Origin: DASUBV01 sp963725175
GTDB lineage: Bacteria; Actinomycetota; Actinomycetes; Streptosporangiales; Streptosporangiaceae
Length of the DNA stretch: 64,000 nt
Assembly (NCBI GenBank): GCA_963725175.1
Contig: CAVRXH010000006.1
Coordinates: 496,001-560,000, forward strand
Direction: 5' to 3'
Shown: one piece after another, positions 44,558 to 54,867 of the stretch
Layout: the number at the start of each line of letters is the position of its first letter
How positions within the stretch are numbered: the first letter of the stretch is position 1
Notes under the pieces: model-generated
Seen by the model: only the letters and a program-made list of their open reading frames with translations
Database searches by the model: none
What the model was told of the DNA's origin: nothing
Position numbers and translations under genes: made by a program

Positions 44558-44589
44558 GTGCGGGACCCCGCCGCAGCGGGGTCCCGCAC
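44558..44589 (-). terminator. Strong terminator of the PRC-barrel gene
   Basis: GTGCGGGACCCCGC and GCGGGGTCCCGCAC form a perfect 14-bp stem with a CGCA loop, ten bases past the PRC gene stop. On the minus strand it is followed by CTTTCCC. It is a convincing intrinsic terminator. Confidence 0.8.
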
Positions 44590-44599
44590 GACAGGCTGT

Positions 44600-45493
44600 T
44601 CAGCGCCGGGTGCCCGGCTGCTGCCCGGCCGCCGCGGCCGGCTCTACCTCGATCCGCTCCTTGCGGATCTCGTCGCGGATCGTCTGGTCCTCCTCGACCT
44701 TCCTGGTGACCAGGCGAACCCGCTCGACGGGCACGGTCTCCTTGCGCAGCACCGCGCGCTCCTCGTGCAGGATGATCTCCCGCTCGCCCTCGGCGAGGTC
44801 GCCGCTGACCCGCTCGCCCTCGGTGATCGGCACCCGCTCGACGTCGTACTCCTCGCGGGTGATCTTGACCGCCTGCTCGACCGGCTCGGTGTCCACGTAC
44901 TTGCGGATCCTGACCCGGCCGGCCTCCATGGTCTGGGTGCCGAGGCTGATCCGCTCCTCGGCCCTGACCAGCCACTCCGCACCCACCTTGGCGTCCGGCT
45001 CAGCACCGCCCGGCTGGGCCGCGGCCCGGCTGTCTGGCCGCTGGTTCGCCTGCGTGCCCGTCCTGCCGGGCGGCTCGCTGGCCTGGGTGCCGGTCCTGCC
45101 GGGCTGTGCCTGCTGCTGCTGGGCCTGCTGCTGCTGGGCCTGCTGCTGGGCCTCCTTCGGCGGCGCCTGCTGGCCCCGGTCGCCGCCCTGCGGCGGCACG
45201 ATCAGGCCGTAGTAGCGGCTGAGCTGCTCGGCCTGGGTGGCCGACATGTGCTGATCCGCACTGATTTCCGGGCCGCCGACGATCCGCCTGGTCTCGAACG
45301 GGACGCTCAGCCCGCCGTCGCCCAGCCGGCTGCCGCCCAGCGGGACGAACCGGTTACGCCGCCCGGCCTTGATCCGCGCCCATACCGGGGTGCCGTCCAC
45401 ATCGTCGTTGAACACCTGCTCGACCGTGCCGACAACCTGGCCGTCGGTGCTGGTCACCCTGGCGCCCACGATGTCCTGTGCGTGCATGGTCAT
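44600..45493 (-). CDS. PRC-barrel and DUF2382 stress protein
   Basis: The 297-residue protein has an N-terminal PRC-barrel (IVGARVTSTDGQVVGTVEQV), a Gln-rich linker (QQQAQ repeats, about 115-145) and a C-terminal DUF2382 domain (RAEERISLGTQTMEAGRVRI, then ERVPITEGERV). GGGGGAGG lies nine bases before ATG 45493. This domain pair is widespread in actinobacteria and Deinococcus and is usually associated with stress. Function is unknown. Confidence 0.9.
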   Translation of the reverse strand: MTMHAQDIVGARVTSTDGQVVGTVEQVFNDDVDGTPVWARIKAGRRNRFVPLGGSRLGDGGLSVPFETRRIVGGPEISADQHMSATQAEQLSRYYGLIVPPQGGDRGQQAPPKEAQQQAQQQQAQQQQAQPGRTGTQASEPPGRTGTQANQRPDSRAAAQPGGAEPDAKVGAEWLVRAEERISLGTQTMEAGRVRIRKYVDTEPVEQAVKITREEYDVERVPITEGERVSGDLAEGEREIILHEERAVLRKETVPVERVRLVTRKVEEDQTIRDEIRKERIEVEPAAAAGQQPGTRR

Positions 45494-45605
45494 GGTGCTG
45501 CCTCCCCCGAGTCGCTCACCCCATGCAGCGGGTGGCAGGGATCAGCCCCCGCTGTTACCTATGCCACACACCGATGGTAACCCTGCGACAACGGAACGCG
45601 ACAGC

Positions 45606-46751
45606 CTAGATTTCCTGGTCCGCGAACAGGGCGGTCACCTGGTCGTGCGGGAGAGCCACGCTGAGATGTCCGTTTAGTCCTGTCATGTCGCTGTTGGCGA
45701 CCAGTGAATTCGCGACTGCCTCTTCCGTGCTCTGGACCACCGCCGCGTAGAAGGGATCCATATATCCCCACGGCACGAATGTCAGCTGGTCAAAGTGCTC
45801 GGTCGTCGAGGTCCGCAGGGCATTCGCCGTCGGGGTGATGCCGCCGGAGTTGGCGGTGGAGTAGGCCAGGAACAGGTCTCCGGAGAAATGCGACCCGACC
45901 GTGCCGGTGCGCGCGAGGCCGAGCGTTGCCCGCCTGGCCAGGGCCGTGCACTGCTGCGGCAGCAGCGGCGCATCGGTGGCGATGATCACGACCGCCGAGC
46001 CCGCGCCGTCCTGGATCATGAGATCTTCGGCCATCGGATTGTCGGCGTCTACCAGCAGGCCGACGGGGACGCCGGCCAGCGTCAGCTCCGTCCGGGAGCC
46101 GAAGTTCGCCTGCACGAACGCGCCCACGGTGTAGTTCGTGCCGGCGAACAGCACTCGCCGGGACGCGGTGCCGGAGCCGGACTTGAACTGGAAGCTGTTC
46201 ATCCCGGTCCCGCCGCCGACTGAGCCTTCCTCGATGTGCCCGGTCCTCGCGGTCTCCAGCGCCTGGACGACATGCTCCTCGCTGACGTGGTGGCCGTTCA
46301 GGTCGTTGAGGTAGCCGTCCGAGGTCTCGGTGGCGACCGGCAGCAGCCAGGCCCTGGCCGACTCCGGGTGATGCCGGACCGTCCAGGCCACGATCCCCGC
46401 GTGGGCGATCCCGACGGCATGGGTGTTAGTGATCGCCACCGGCCCGGAGAAGTTGCCGGACTCGGTGATCCAGGGGATCCCCGTCATCTCGCCGTTGCCG
46501 TTCTGGCAGAAGAGTCCGGCGGCTACCGGGTCGGCCGCGCCCTGGCGCCCGCGCGGGTGGATGCCCGTGACTCCGGTCCGCACGGAGTCGCCCCTGATGA
46601 GCGTGACGTAGCCGACCTCGGTGCCAGGCACGTCGGTGATCGAGTTCCACTGGCCCGGCCGGCCTCCGAACGGGATGCCGAGCGCACGGGCACGGGGCTT
46701 GCCCGACGGTGTCGCCGCGTGCGCGGCCGGGATGGCGGCAGGACTGCCCAT
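45606..46751 (-). CDS. P1/S58-family peptidase (DmpA-like aminopeptidase)
   Basis: The 381-residue protein begins after a short Ala/Pro N-terminus with RALGIPFGGRPGQWNSITDV PGTEVGYVTL, then the GPVAITNTHAVGIAHAGI and GSVGGGTGMNSF motifs and the C-terminal GSHFSGDLFLAYSTANSG, where self-cleavage before a Ser would generate the active N-terminal nucleophile. Family members release N-terminal residues or hydrolyse beta-peptides. GAGGAG lies upstream of ATG 46751. A beta-peptidase role would fit the neighbouring beta-alanine genes, but that is speculative. Confidence 0.88.
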   Translation of the reverse strand: MGSPAAIPAAHAATPSGKPRARALGIPFGGRPGQWNSITDVPGTEVGYVTLIRGDSVRTGVTGIHPRGRQGAADPVAAGLFCQNGNGEMTGIPWITESGNFSGPVAITNTHAVGIAHAGIVAWTVRHHPESARAWLLPVATETSDGYLNDLNGHHVSEEHVVQALETARTGHIEEGSVGGGTGMNSFQFKSGSGTASRRVLFAGTNYTVGAFVQANFGSRTELTLAGVPVGLLVDADNPMAEDLMIQDGAGSAVVIIATDAPLLPQQCTALARRATLGLARTGTVGSHFSGDLFLAYSTANSGGITPTANALRTSTTEHFDQLTFVPWGYMDPFYAAVVQSTEEAVANSLVANSDMTGLNGHLSVALPHDQVTALFADQEI

Positions 46752-47172
46752 GGATCAGAACTCCTCGTCAACGTTCGCGTCCAGCATGGCCGCAGGTCGG
46801 GCCTCGCTGCGGGAAGAAAGCCATCGCCCAGCATGACAAGCCGATAATTGCCGCCATTGTAATCTGATCGCCGCCATTGTGATCAAGATGACGGCGGCGG
46901 TCAGTTCCGCCGGGCCCGTCCGCGGCACCGCGGGAGCGGGCGGGCCGCACGGTGGCCCTTCCGGCCCCGGTCGCGCGGCTGCCGCCATTGCCGCGCCTGG
47001 CGGAATTTCCGGTGCCGCCGGTCGGCGCGCGGCGGCGCCGGCGCGAAAGCACAGTCGCGCCATAATTGATCGTCGGGTTATTTCCGCGGCCCGTATTACA
47101 GGTAGCTGCGCGACCCGAACGAGAACGCCGCCGAGGCTACCTCATCGCCATTCCGGGAGGCTCGGATCGTCC
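46752..47172. other. Intergenic region, no supported gene
   Basis: This divergent stretch holds the upstream regions of the P1 peptidase and the PLP-enzyme unit. Apart from the 20-bp-spaced repeat at 46850-46880 and a GGTAGC/GCTACC inverted repeat around 47100-47142, I see no gene. Short open frames present have no consistent coding bias. Confidence 0.4.
46850..46880 (-). promoter_or_regulatory. Direct repeats with -10-like element before the P1 peptidase
   Basis: On the minus strand ACAATGGCGGC occurs twice, 20 bp apart. One copy is embedded in ATTACAATGG (TACAAT as a -10 candidate), with TTGATC 19 bases upstream as a possible -35. Confidence 0.4.
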
Positions 47173-47201
47173 TTGCCCGGCCCGGATCAGCGTGCTAGGC
47201 T
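47173..47201 (+). promoter_or_regulatory. Sigma-70-like promoter
   Basis: TTGCCC (47173-47178) and TAGGCT (47196-47201) are separated by exactly 17 bp, a housekeeping-type promoter. It would give a leader of about 190 bases before the small open frame at 47397. Confidence 0.5.
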
Positions 47202-47265
47202 CCCCCATGCACCTTTAAAGGCAGACAACATCGGGTATTTGATTTGCACCTGATGATCATATGCC

Positions 47266-47383
47266 TGCCGGCATTTTCCGGCAAGATGCTAACTGGATAT
47301 GCAGATATGGCCGGCTGGCCGCTCGGAATGAGCGGCGGGTGGCTGACGCGCTCTGGCCTACGCTGGCGCAGACGTGACCAGCG
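47266..47383 (+). other. Structured 5' leader with three hairpins
   Basis: TGCCGG/CCGGCA (47266-47283), GCCGCTC/GAGCGGC (47318-47336) and CGCTGG/CCAGCG (47361-47383) are three perfect short stems between the promoter and the ribosome binding site GAGGGG. Together they could be a cis-acting RNA; it matches no riboswitch I recognise. Confidence 0.35.
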
Positions 47384-47396
47384 AGGGGAAACGCAG

Positions 47397-47621
47397 ATGT
47401 TTCAGGGCCGCGTCGCAGGTCAGCGCTGGCTCCGGCCATTTCGGCAGCTGTTATCCGCAATTCCTGGCCGACCGGAGGGCCGGCCGCAGCCTAGCGCCCG
47501 ATTATCTCGCGCGGATCCAGGAAACGCGGCGGTGCGAAACCGGGGGCCGATCGTCATGGCCGTATTTTCCGCGCTCCGCGCCGTCATGCCGGACATCACG
47601 GCCACGGAGGCAGCGCGGTGA
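47397..47621 (+). CDS. Possible 74-residue leader protein coupled to the PLP enzyme
   Basis: ATG 47397 has GAGGGG eight bases upstream, and its stop overlaps the PLP-enzyme start as GTGA, so translation would be coupled. The product (MFQGRVAGQRWLRPFRQLL onward) is basic with no recognised domain. It uses two TTA codons, which are rare in such genomes and in Streptomyces depend on bldA. Codon bias is weaker than in neighbouring genes, so it may be a regulatory reading frame or chance. Confidence 0.4.
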   Translation: MFQGRVAGQRWLRPFRQLLSAIPGRPEGRPQPSARLSRADPGNAAVRNRGPIVMAVFSALRAVMPDITATEAAR

Positions 47622-48804
47622 GGCCGCGTACAAAGATCGTCTCCACGCTCCCGTTCTCGATCGGGAACGTCATCCTGCCGGTCGTGCCGACGGTGACAGC
47701 GACGACCGTGATGCGCAGCTCGCTGAGCGATCTGCGCGACATCTCCACCGAAGCCCTAGTGCGGACAGATGAGCATTTTGGACCACATTTCTACTACGGT
47801 GGCGTGGGGACCCCCACAATCGATCACCTGGCGAATGTCATCGCCGGATGGGAAGGTGGCAAGGCTGCGGTGCTAGTGCCCTCGGGGCAGGCCACTATCG
47901 CGGCGGCAATGACCACGCTGGCACGGCCGGGGTCCACGGTGCTGGTGCCGGATAACGTCACGTCCAGCACCCGGTGGTATTTCGACCGCATCCTCGGGGC
48001 CACCGGGATCGGCGTCGAGTACTACGACGCCTGCTCCACCGCCGACGTCCGGGCGCGGATGAGCGCGGCGACAAGCGTCCTGTTCGTCGAGTCGCCGGGC
48101 GCCGTGACCTTCGAGGTCGTGGACCTGCCAGCCCTGGCGGCCGCGGCGCGCGAGCATGGCGCGGCGGTGGTGGCCGACAACTCCTGGGCCGCCTCGCACT
48201 ACTTCGACGCCATCGCCGCGGGCGCCCACGCGGTGGTGGTATCCCTCACCAAGTACCAGGCCGCCCCGGCCGGGGTAGCACTCGGCGCGGTCATTACCGC
48301 CGACCCCGCGCTTGACCTGCGGGTCAGGGACACCGCGGCGCTGCTCGGCCTGTATGTCGCGCCGGAGTCGTGCGTGAAGGCCGCCGTGGCCATGAGCACC
48401 CTGTCCGTCCGGCTGGAGGCGCAGGAGCGGACCACCGCCAGGGTCCTGGCCTGGCTGAGCGCGCATCCGGCGGTGCGCGCGGTGCACCACCCCTCGCTGC
48501 CCGGCGCGCCGGGCCACGAAATCTGGCGGCGCGACTTCACCGGGGCGAACAGCGTCTGCTCCATCCAGCTTGCCGACGGCCGGCCCGAGGCGGCGTACGC
48601 CGCGGCCAGCGCGATGCGGCTGTTCCGGCCCGGCTACGGCTGGGGCGGCAGCAACAGCCTGTGCAGCGTCATCCGGCCGTACGCCGACCGCACCATCATG
48701 AAAGGCGAGCCCGACGCCGCCTACATCCGGCTCTACCTGGGCCTGGAGGATCCCGAGGACCTGGTCGACGACCTGGAGCAGGCACTTGCGGCGGCGCCGG
48801 CCGT

Positions 48805-48808
<4 letters not shown>
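47618..48808 (+). CDS. PLP-dependent cystathionine beta/gamma-lyase family enzyme
   Basis: The 396-residue protein has the Cys/Met metabolism PLP fold: YYGGVGTPTIDHLANVIAGWEGG, the VVADNSWAASHYFD aspartate and the PLP lysine in VVVSLTKYQAAPAGV (Lys212). C-terminal GYGWGGSNSLCSVIRP corresponds to the substrate-carboxylate region. It could be a cystathionine beta-lyase, gamma-lyase or methionine gamma-lyase; motifs do not separate these. GTG 47618 has GGAGG upstream. Its stop overlaps the convergent mmsA stop (CTAG). Confidence 0.85.
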
Positions 48809-50304
<1,496 letters not shown>

Positions 50305-50375
50305 CGCCCTGCCCTCCCTCGGCTCGGCGCCCTTGCGCTGCCTCCAGTGTGCCGCCGGGCCGGCGGCAGGCCAAC

Positions 50376-50388
50376 TGACAGGGTGTCA
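50376..50388. promoter_or_regulatory. Candidate PucR operator before mmsA
   Basis: TGACAGGGTGTCA is a perfect palindrome, extended by one pair on each side (C/G). It starts 72 bp upstream of mmsA, the same distance as the site before the aminotransferase gene. Confidence 0.65.
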
Positions 50389-51597
50389 GCTACCCGATGT
50401 GATGGCTACCATCATGTCTGGCCGGGCGGCGACCAGGGTCGCAGCGCCAGGGCCAGCGCGGGGAAGAGCAGGACCGAGACCAGCGCGGCACCGATCAGGG
50501 CCGCCGCGGTGGACTCGCCCAGTAGTCCCAGGTCCCTGCCTACCTCGGCGACCACTACGGGGAAGGTCAGCGTCGTCGCCTGCAGCAGGCCCGCGGCCAG
50601 GGCCGGCCGCGCCCAGCCGGCGGCGGAACACCAGCGCGGGGCCGGCCCTGACCGCCAGGATGGCCAGCACCAGGGCGGGCAGCAGCGCCAGCGATGAGGC
50701 GCTGGCCAGCAGCGATCTGAGGTCGAACTGGACGCCGGTGACGACGAAGAAGACGGGCACGAGGAAGCCGTAGCCGATGGCGCGCAGCTTGCCCTGGAAG
50801 CGCTTCTGGCCGGGCCGGTCGTCGGAGTCGGCGATGTTCAGCACGATGCCGCCGATGAACGCGCCGAGCAGCGCGTCCACGCCGAACTTGTGCGCGATCC
50901 CGGCGAACCCCAGCAGCATCACGAAGGCGCCGCGCACCCGCAGCTGCGACGTCGAGTTGTCCGAGCCGAGCAGAACCCGCTTCATCCACGGCGACTGCCA
51001 GAACCGCTGGATCGCGACGGCCCCGACGAGCGCGGCGACGCCGAGGCCGGCCACGTAGAGGACCTGGACGATGGTGGGTTCCGGCTGCGCGGAGAACAGG
51101 ATGGTCAGCAGCAGCAGCGAGCCGAACTCGCCGACAGAGCCGGAGATCACCACGAGCTGCCCGAAATCGGTCTGCACCTCGCCTGCGTCGCGCAGCACGG
51201 GCACGATCACGCCCAGCGAGCTCGCGACCAGCGCGAGGGTCAGCAGCCGCAGGTCGGCACCGGACGCGATCGGCCGCAGCGCCAGGGCCGCCACCAAGCC
51301 GAGGCACAGGCTGATCAGGAAGCTGAGGGCCGACAGCCGGAACGAGGGGCCGCGGAACCGCTGCACCTCGACCTCCTGGCCGGCCAGGAACAGCAGGAAC
51401 CCGAAGCCCAGCAGGTAGAGCAGGTAGACGCCGCCCGCGGCCCGGACCAGGTCAAGGCCCTGCGGGCCGATGGCCACCCCGGCCAGCACCTCCAGCACCA
51501 CCGGCGGCACCAGCCGCCTGGGGATCAGCCCGGCCAGCACGGGCGCGACGAACGCCGCCACGGCTACCACGAGCAGGCCCGTGTACTGGACGGTCAA
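50386..51597 (-). CDS. Cation:proton antiporter (CPA2/Kef type), frame disrupted near the 3' end
   Basis: The first 330 or so residues form a membrane antiporter core: VLEVLAGVAIGPQGLDLV, then LLFLAGQEVEVQRF, ASSLGVIVPVLRDAGE and GVDALLGAFIGGIVLNIAD. After RRRLG the frame turns to non-membrane sequence; the native last helices lie in another frame ending at 50412. The repaired protein would be about 394 residues. The start is TTG 51597, six bases after GGGGGAG. Substrate is a monovalent cation exchanged for protons, from family membership. No RCK/TrkA domain is attached. Confidence 0.75.
   Translation of the reverse strand: MTVQYTGLLVVAVAAFVAPVLAGLIPRRLVPPVVLEVLAGVAIGPQGLDLVRAAGGVYLLYLLGFGFLLFLAGQEVEVQRFRGPSFRLSALSFLISLCLGLVAALALRPIASGADLRLLTLALVASSLGVIVPVLRDAGEVQTDFGQLVVISGSVGEFGSLLLLTILFSAQPEPTIVQVLYVAGLGVAALVGAVAIQRFWQSPWMKRVLLGSDNSTSQLRVRGAFVMLLGFAGIAHKFGVDALLGAFIGGIVLNIADSDDRPGQKRFQGKLRAIGYGFLVPVFFVVTGVQFDLRSLLASASSLALLPALVLAILAVRAGPALVFRRRLGAAGPGRGPAAGDDADLPRSGRRGRQGPGTTGRVHRGGPDRCRAGLGPALPRAGPGAATLVAARPDMMVAITSGS
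50412..50609 (-). CDS. C-terminal helices of the antiporter in a shifted frame
   Basis: About 65 codons encode RPALAAGLLQATTLTFPVVV, then LLGESTAAALIGAALVSVLL and ending WSPPGQT, the expected last membrane helices. There is no separate start. The frames join at 50610-50614 if one base is removed. Confidence 0.7.
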   Translation of the reverse strand, partial: RPALAAGLLQATTLTFPVVVAEVGRDLGLLGESTAAALIGAALVSVLLFPALALALRPWSPPGQT

Positions 51598-51660
51598 CCC
51601 GGCTCCCCCCGAAGCCGGGCGCGCCCCGCGCCCGGCACCCCTCCCAGCGCGTTCTTACCC

Positions 51661-51692
51661 AGCGAGCCGCCTGGACAGCGAGCCGCCTGGAC
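51661..51692. repeat. Perfect 16-bp tandem duplication upstream of pucR
   Basis: AGCGAGCCGCCTGGAC occurs twice back to back (51661-51676 and 51677-51692), 55-86 bp before the pucR start. It may be an operator pair or a recent slippage. Confidence 0.6.
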
Positions 51693-51720
51693 AGACTGTA
51701 AGTTGATACCCGGAATGTCC

Positions 51721-51733
51721 TGACTTTCTGTCA
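51721..51733. promoter_or_regulatory. Candidate PucR autoregulatory site
   Basis: TGACTTTCTGTCA shares TGAC-N5-GTCA and most inner bases with the sites before mmsA and the aminotransferase. It lies 14-26 bp before the pucR GTG, next to its ribosome binding site, where binding would repress. Confidence 0.5.
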
Positions 51734-51746
51734 TGGGAGGCCGCCC

Positions 51747-53384
51747 GTGCTGCCCACCGTCGCCGAGGTGCTGGCCCTGGATCCGGTGCGGCGCGGCGCG
51801 CCGCGGCTGCTGGCGGCGGCCGACCTGCTGGACCGGCAGGTCCGCTGGGTGCACGTGATCGAGCTGGCCGAGGCGGCGCACCTGCTGCGCGGCGGCGAGC
51901 TGGTGCTGTCCACCGGCATCGCGCTGCCCGGCGACCCCGGCGGCCTGGCCCGCTACGTCGCCGACCTGGCCTCGGTGGGGGTCAGCGCGCTGGCGGTGGA
52001 GCTGGGCTCGCGGTACTCACGCAGTCTGCCGGACGCGCTGGTCGCCGCCGCGGTGGCGCACCGGCTGCCGCTGCTGGTGTTCGAGCGGGAAACCCAGTTC
52101 ATCGAGATCACCGAGGCCGTGCACGCGCTGATCATCGACAGCCAGCTCGCCGAGCTGCGCGCCGCCGACCGGATGCACCAGGTCTTCACCGAGCTGGCCG
52201 TCTCCGGCGCGCCCGCCGACGAGGTGGTCGGCCAGGCCGCGACGCTGGCCGGCTGCCCGGTCATCCTGGAGAACCTGGCCCATCAGGTGCTCGCCTGCGC
52301 CGCCGGGGCGCGGGACACCGCCAGCCTGCTGGCCGGGTTCGCCACCAGGTCCCGCGCCGTGGCGACCGAGGAGCGTACCGGCTATGACCCGATGTCGGGC
52401 TGGCTGGTCACCGTGGTCGGGGCGCGGGGCCAGGACTGGGGGCGGCTGATCATGGTCCGCGGCGAGCCGCCCGCCCCGCGCGATGTGGCGCTGCTGGAGC
52501 GGGCCGCGACCACGCTGGCCCTGGGCCGGCTCCTTGACCACCAGCGGGAGAGCCTGGAACGGCAGGCACACCGGACGATCCTGGCCACTTTTCTCGGTCA
52601 CGGCTTCGGGGACCCGGCGGAGGCGCAGGCCAGGGCGCGGGCACTCGGCGTGCCGGTCACCGGGCGACGGCTGCTCGCGCTGGTCATCCGGGTGGCCAGC
52701 GGTTCTGACCTGGCCGCGCAGGCCAGGACCGCGTCGGTGGCCGACGCCGCCGCCGACGCCTGCCGCGAGCAGCGCATCCCGGCCCTGGTCGCGGCGCTGG
52801 ACGAGAGCCGGGTCGCGGTGCTGCTGGCGCTGGCGCCGCGCGCCGACCCGGACGCGATGCTGACGCTGCTGGCCGGGCGGCTGCGGCCCCGGCTGGATCG
52901 CGGCGACGTGATCGGCGCGGGCTCGGCGGTGGAGTCGGTCACCCAGGTCCAGCGGTCCTTCCTTGAGGCCGACCAGGTCGCCGAGGTGGCGGTCCGCTCC
53001 CCCGCCGGGCTGCCGTTCTACCGGCTGCCCGACCTGCGGCTGCGCGGCCTGCTGCACCTGCTGCGCGACGACCCCCGGCTGCAGGCGTTCGCCGAGCGGG
53101 AGCTGCGGCCGCTGCTGCTGCACGACGACACCGCAGGCACCCAGCTCGTCGCCGCGCTCACCGCCTACCTGGACGCGGGCGGGAACAAGGCGGAGGCGGC
53201 CAAGCGGGCGCACCTGGCCAGGCCGACGCTGTATGAGCGGCTGCGGCAGATCGAGGAGGTGCTGGGCACCAGCCTGGAGCCGGCCGAGTCGCGGCTGTCG
53301 CTGCACGTGGCGCTGCTGGCGCTGGCGGCGATCACCGGCCCGGCCTGGGGCGAGGCCGGGCCGCCAGCCTCCGGCTCAGCCTAG
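51747..53384 (+). CDS. PucR-family transcriptional regulator
   Basis: The 545-residue protein has the N-terminal PucR domain (LPTVAEVLALDPVRRGAPRL, then RWVHVIELAEAAHLLRGGEL), a central GGDEF-like region (about 280-400) and the C-terminal HTH_30 (AYLDAGGNKAEAAKRAHLAR, then PTLYERLRQIEEVLG). GGGAGG precedes GTG 51747. PucR relatives control purine, pyrimidine or amine breakdown; here the shared TGACA palindrome links it to the aminotransferase and mmsA. The ligand is probably a pathway intermediate. Confidence 0.92.
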   Translation: MLPTVAEVLALDPVRRGAPRLLAAADLLDRQVRWVHVIELAEAAHLLRGGELVLSTGIALPGDPGGLARYVADLASVGVSALAVELGSRYSRSLPDALVAAAVAHRLPLLVFERETQFIEITEAVHALIIDSQLAELRAADRMHQVFTELAVSGAPADEVVGQAATLAGCPVILENLAHQVLACAAGARDTASLLAGFATRSRAVATEERTGYDPMSGWLVTVVGARGQDWGRLIMVRGEPPAPRDVALLERAATTLALGRLLDHQRESLERQAHRTILATFLGHGFGDPAEAQARARALGVPVTGRRLLALVIRVASGSDLAAQARTASVADAAADACREQRIPALVAALDESRVAVLLALAPRADPDAMLTLLAGRLRPRLDRGDVIGAGSAVESVTQVQRSFLEADQVAEVAVRSPAGLPFYRLPDLRLRGLLHLLRDDPRLQAFAERELRPLLLHDDTAGTQLVAALTAYLDAGGNKAEAAKRAHLARPTLYERLRQIEEVLGTSLEPAESRLSLHVALLALAAITGPAWGEAGPPASGSA

Positions 53385-53401
53385 GAGTCCCCCGGCGCGG
53401 C

Positions 53402-54838
53402 CTAGGAGTCGAAGCCGAGGCCGACCGAGTCGAGGGCGCGCAGCCACAGGTTGCGGGTACCCTCCCGGCGGTCGGCGCGGGCCAGGGACCAGCGGGTCAG
53501 GTTGATGCCGGCGGCCCGCAGCGGCTCGGGCGGGAACGGCAGCGGCCTGGTCCTGACCAGCTCCAGCTCGGTCAGCTCGGTCGGCTCGCCGCCCAGCAGG
53601 TCGAGCAGCACCGCGCCGCCGAACCTGCTGGCACCCACGCCCAGGCCGGTGTAGCCGGCCGCGTAGGCCAGCCGGCCCTGCCAGCCGGTGCCGAAGAACG
53701 CGCAGAACCGCGAGCAGGTGTCGATCACCCCGCCCCAGCGGTGCGTGAACGACAGCCCTTCGAGCTGCGGGAAGGTCTCGAAGAAGTGCCGGGCCAGCAG
53801 CTCGAACGTGGCGGGCCGCTGGTCCAGGCTCGCGGCGATCTTGCTGCCGTAGTAGTAGACGGCGTCATAGCCGCCCCACAGGATCCGGTTGTCGGCGGTG
53901 AGCCGGTAGTAGTGGAACTGGTTGCCGCTGTCGCCGATGCCCTGCCGGTCCTGCCAGCCGATGCTGGCGAGCTGCGACGCGGTCAGCGGCTCGGTCATCA
54001 GCACGTAGTCGTAGACCGGCACCAGGTAGTAGCGCAGCCGGCGCAGCAGCGGGGCGAACGCCCCGGTGCCTACCGCGACCCGGCGCGCGGTGATGGTGCC
54101 GCCGGGGGCGCGCAGCTCAAGCGGCGCCTGCCGCCCGGCTGCCGTTACGCCCTCGGTGATCGCGGTGACCGGGGTGTGCTCGTAGATCCGCACCCCGGCC
54201 GCGAGGCAGGCCCGGCGCAGCCCCCAGGCCAGCCGGGCCGGGTCGACGGTGGCGCAGCCGGCGGTGTCCTGCAGCCCGGCCAGGTAGGTGGGCGAGTGCA
54301 CCGCGGCCTGGACCTGCGCCGCGTCCAGCAGCGTCACCTCGACGCCCAGGGCGCGGGCGGCGTCCGCGCTCTCGGCCAGGGCCCGTGCCTGCCAGTCCGC
54401 GGTGGCCACCGCCAGCTCCCCGGTGCGCGCGAAGTCGCAGTCGATGCCGTACCTGGCGATGGCCTGCTCGATCTCGCCGAGGTTGCGCAGGCCGAGCCGG
54501 TGCAGCTGGGGCAGCTCGGCGGGGAACCGCTCAAGCCCGTTGGCGAGCCCGTGGGTAAGGCTGGCCGCGCAGAAGCCGCCGTTGCGGCCGGTGCCGGCCC
54601 AGGCGACCTTGCGGGCCTCGGCCAGTACTACCTCGCGGCCGGGGTCGGCCTCCTTGGCCTGGAGCGCGGTCCACAGCCCGGTGAAGCCGCCGCCGACGAC
54701 GGCGAGGTCGGCGCCGTCCGCCCCGGCCAGCGGCGGCTCCGCCGCCGGGGCGTCCGCCCGGTCCAGCCAGTACGGCACGGGCCGGGAGCCGGCCAGCGCG
54801 CGGGACACCGCCCGCGCGCTGCCCGGCTCCGTGCTCAC
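53402..54838 (-). CDS. FAD-dependent amine oxidase, PuuB-like (gamma-glutamylputrescine oxidase type)
   Basis: The 478-residue DAO-family flavoprotein has the FAD motif LAVVGGGFTGLWTALQAKE (about 45-63), WAGTGRNGGFCAASLTHGLA, and C-terminal LAYAAGYTGLGVGASRFGG. The early PYWLDRADAP and the GRNGGF motif are typical of PuuB/OrdL enzymes, which oxidise gamma-glutamylputrescine or related amines. Its position beside pot transport and aldehyde dehydrogenase genes supports polyamine breakdown. It converges on pucR with 17 bp between the stops, both set in GCCTAGGAGTC repeats. Confidence 0.85.
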   Translation of the reverse strand: MSTEPGSARAVSRALAGSRPVPYWLDRADAPAAEPPLAGADGADLAVVGGGFTGLWTALQAKEADPGREVVLAEARKVAWAGTGRNGGFCAASLTHGLANGLERFPAELPQLHRLGLRNLGEIEQAIARYGIDCDFARTGELAVATADWQARALAESADAARALGVEVTLLDAAQVQAAVHSPTYLAGLQDTAGCATVDPARLAWGLRRACLAAGVRIYEHTPVTAITEGVTAAGRQAPLELRAPGGTITARRVAVGTGAFAPLLRRLRYYLVPVYDYVLMTEPLTASQLASIGWQDRQGIGDSGNQFHYYRLTADNRILWGGYDAVYYYGSKIAASLDQRPATFELLARHFFETFPQLEGLSFTHRWGGVIDTCSRFCAFFGTGWQGRLAYAAGYTGLGVGASRFGGAVLLDLLGGEPTELTELELVRTRPLPFPPEPLRAAGINLTRWSLARADRREGTRNLWLRALDSVGLGFDS

Positions 54839-54867
54839 TGTTATCTCCCTGGGTCGGAAGGGCGGGA

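Noticed and set aside
46755..47063. Small minus-strand frame just upstream of the P1 peptidase
   Set aside because: It ends inside the peptidase ribosome binding region and has no start signal or recognisable domain.
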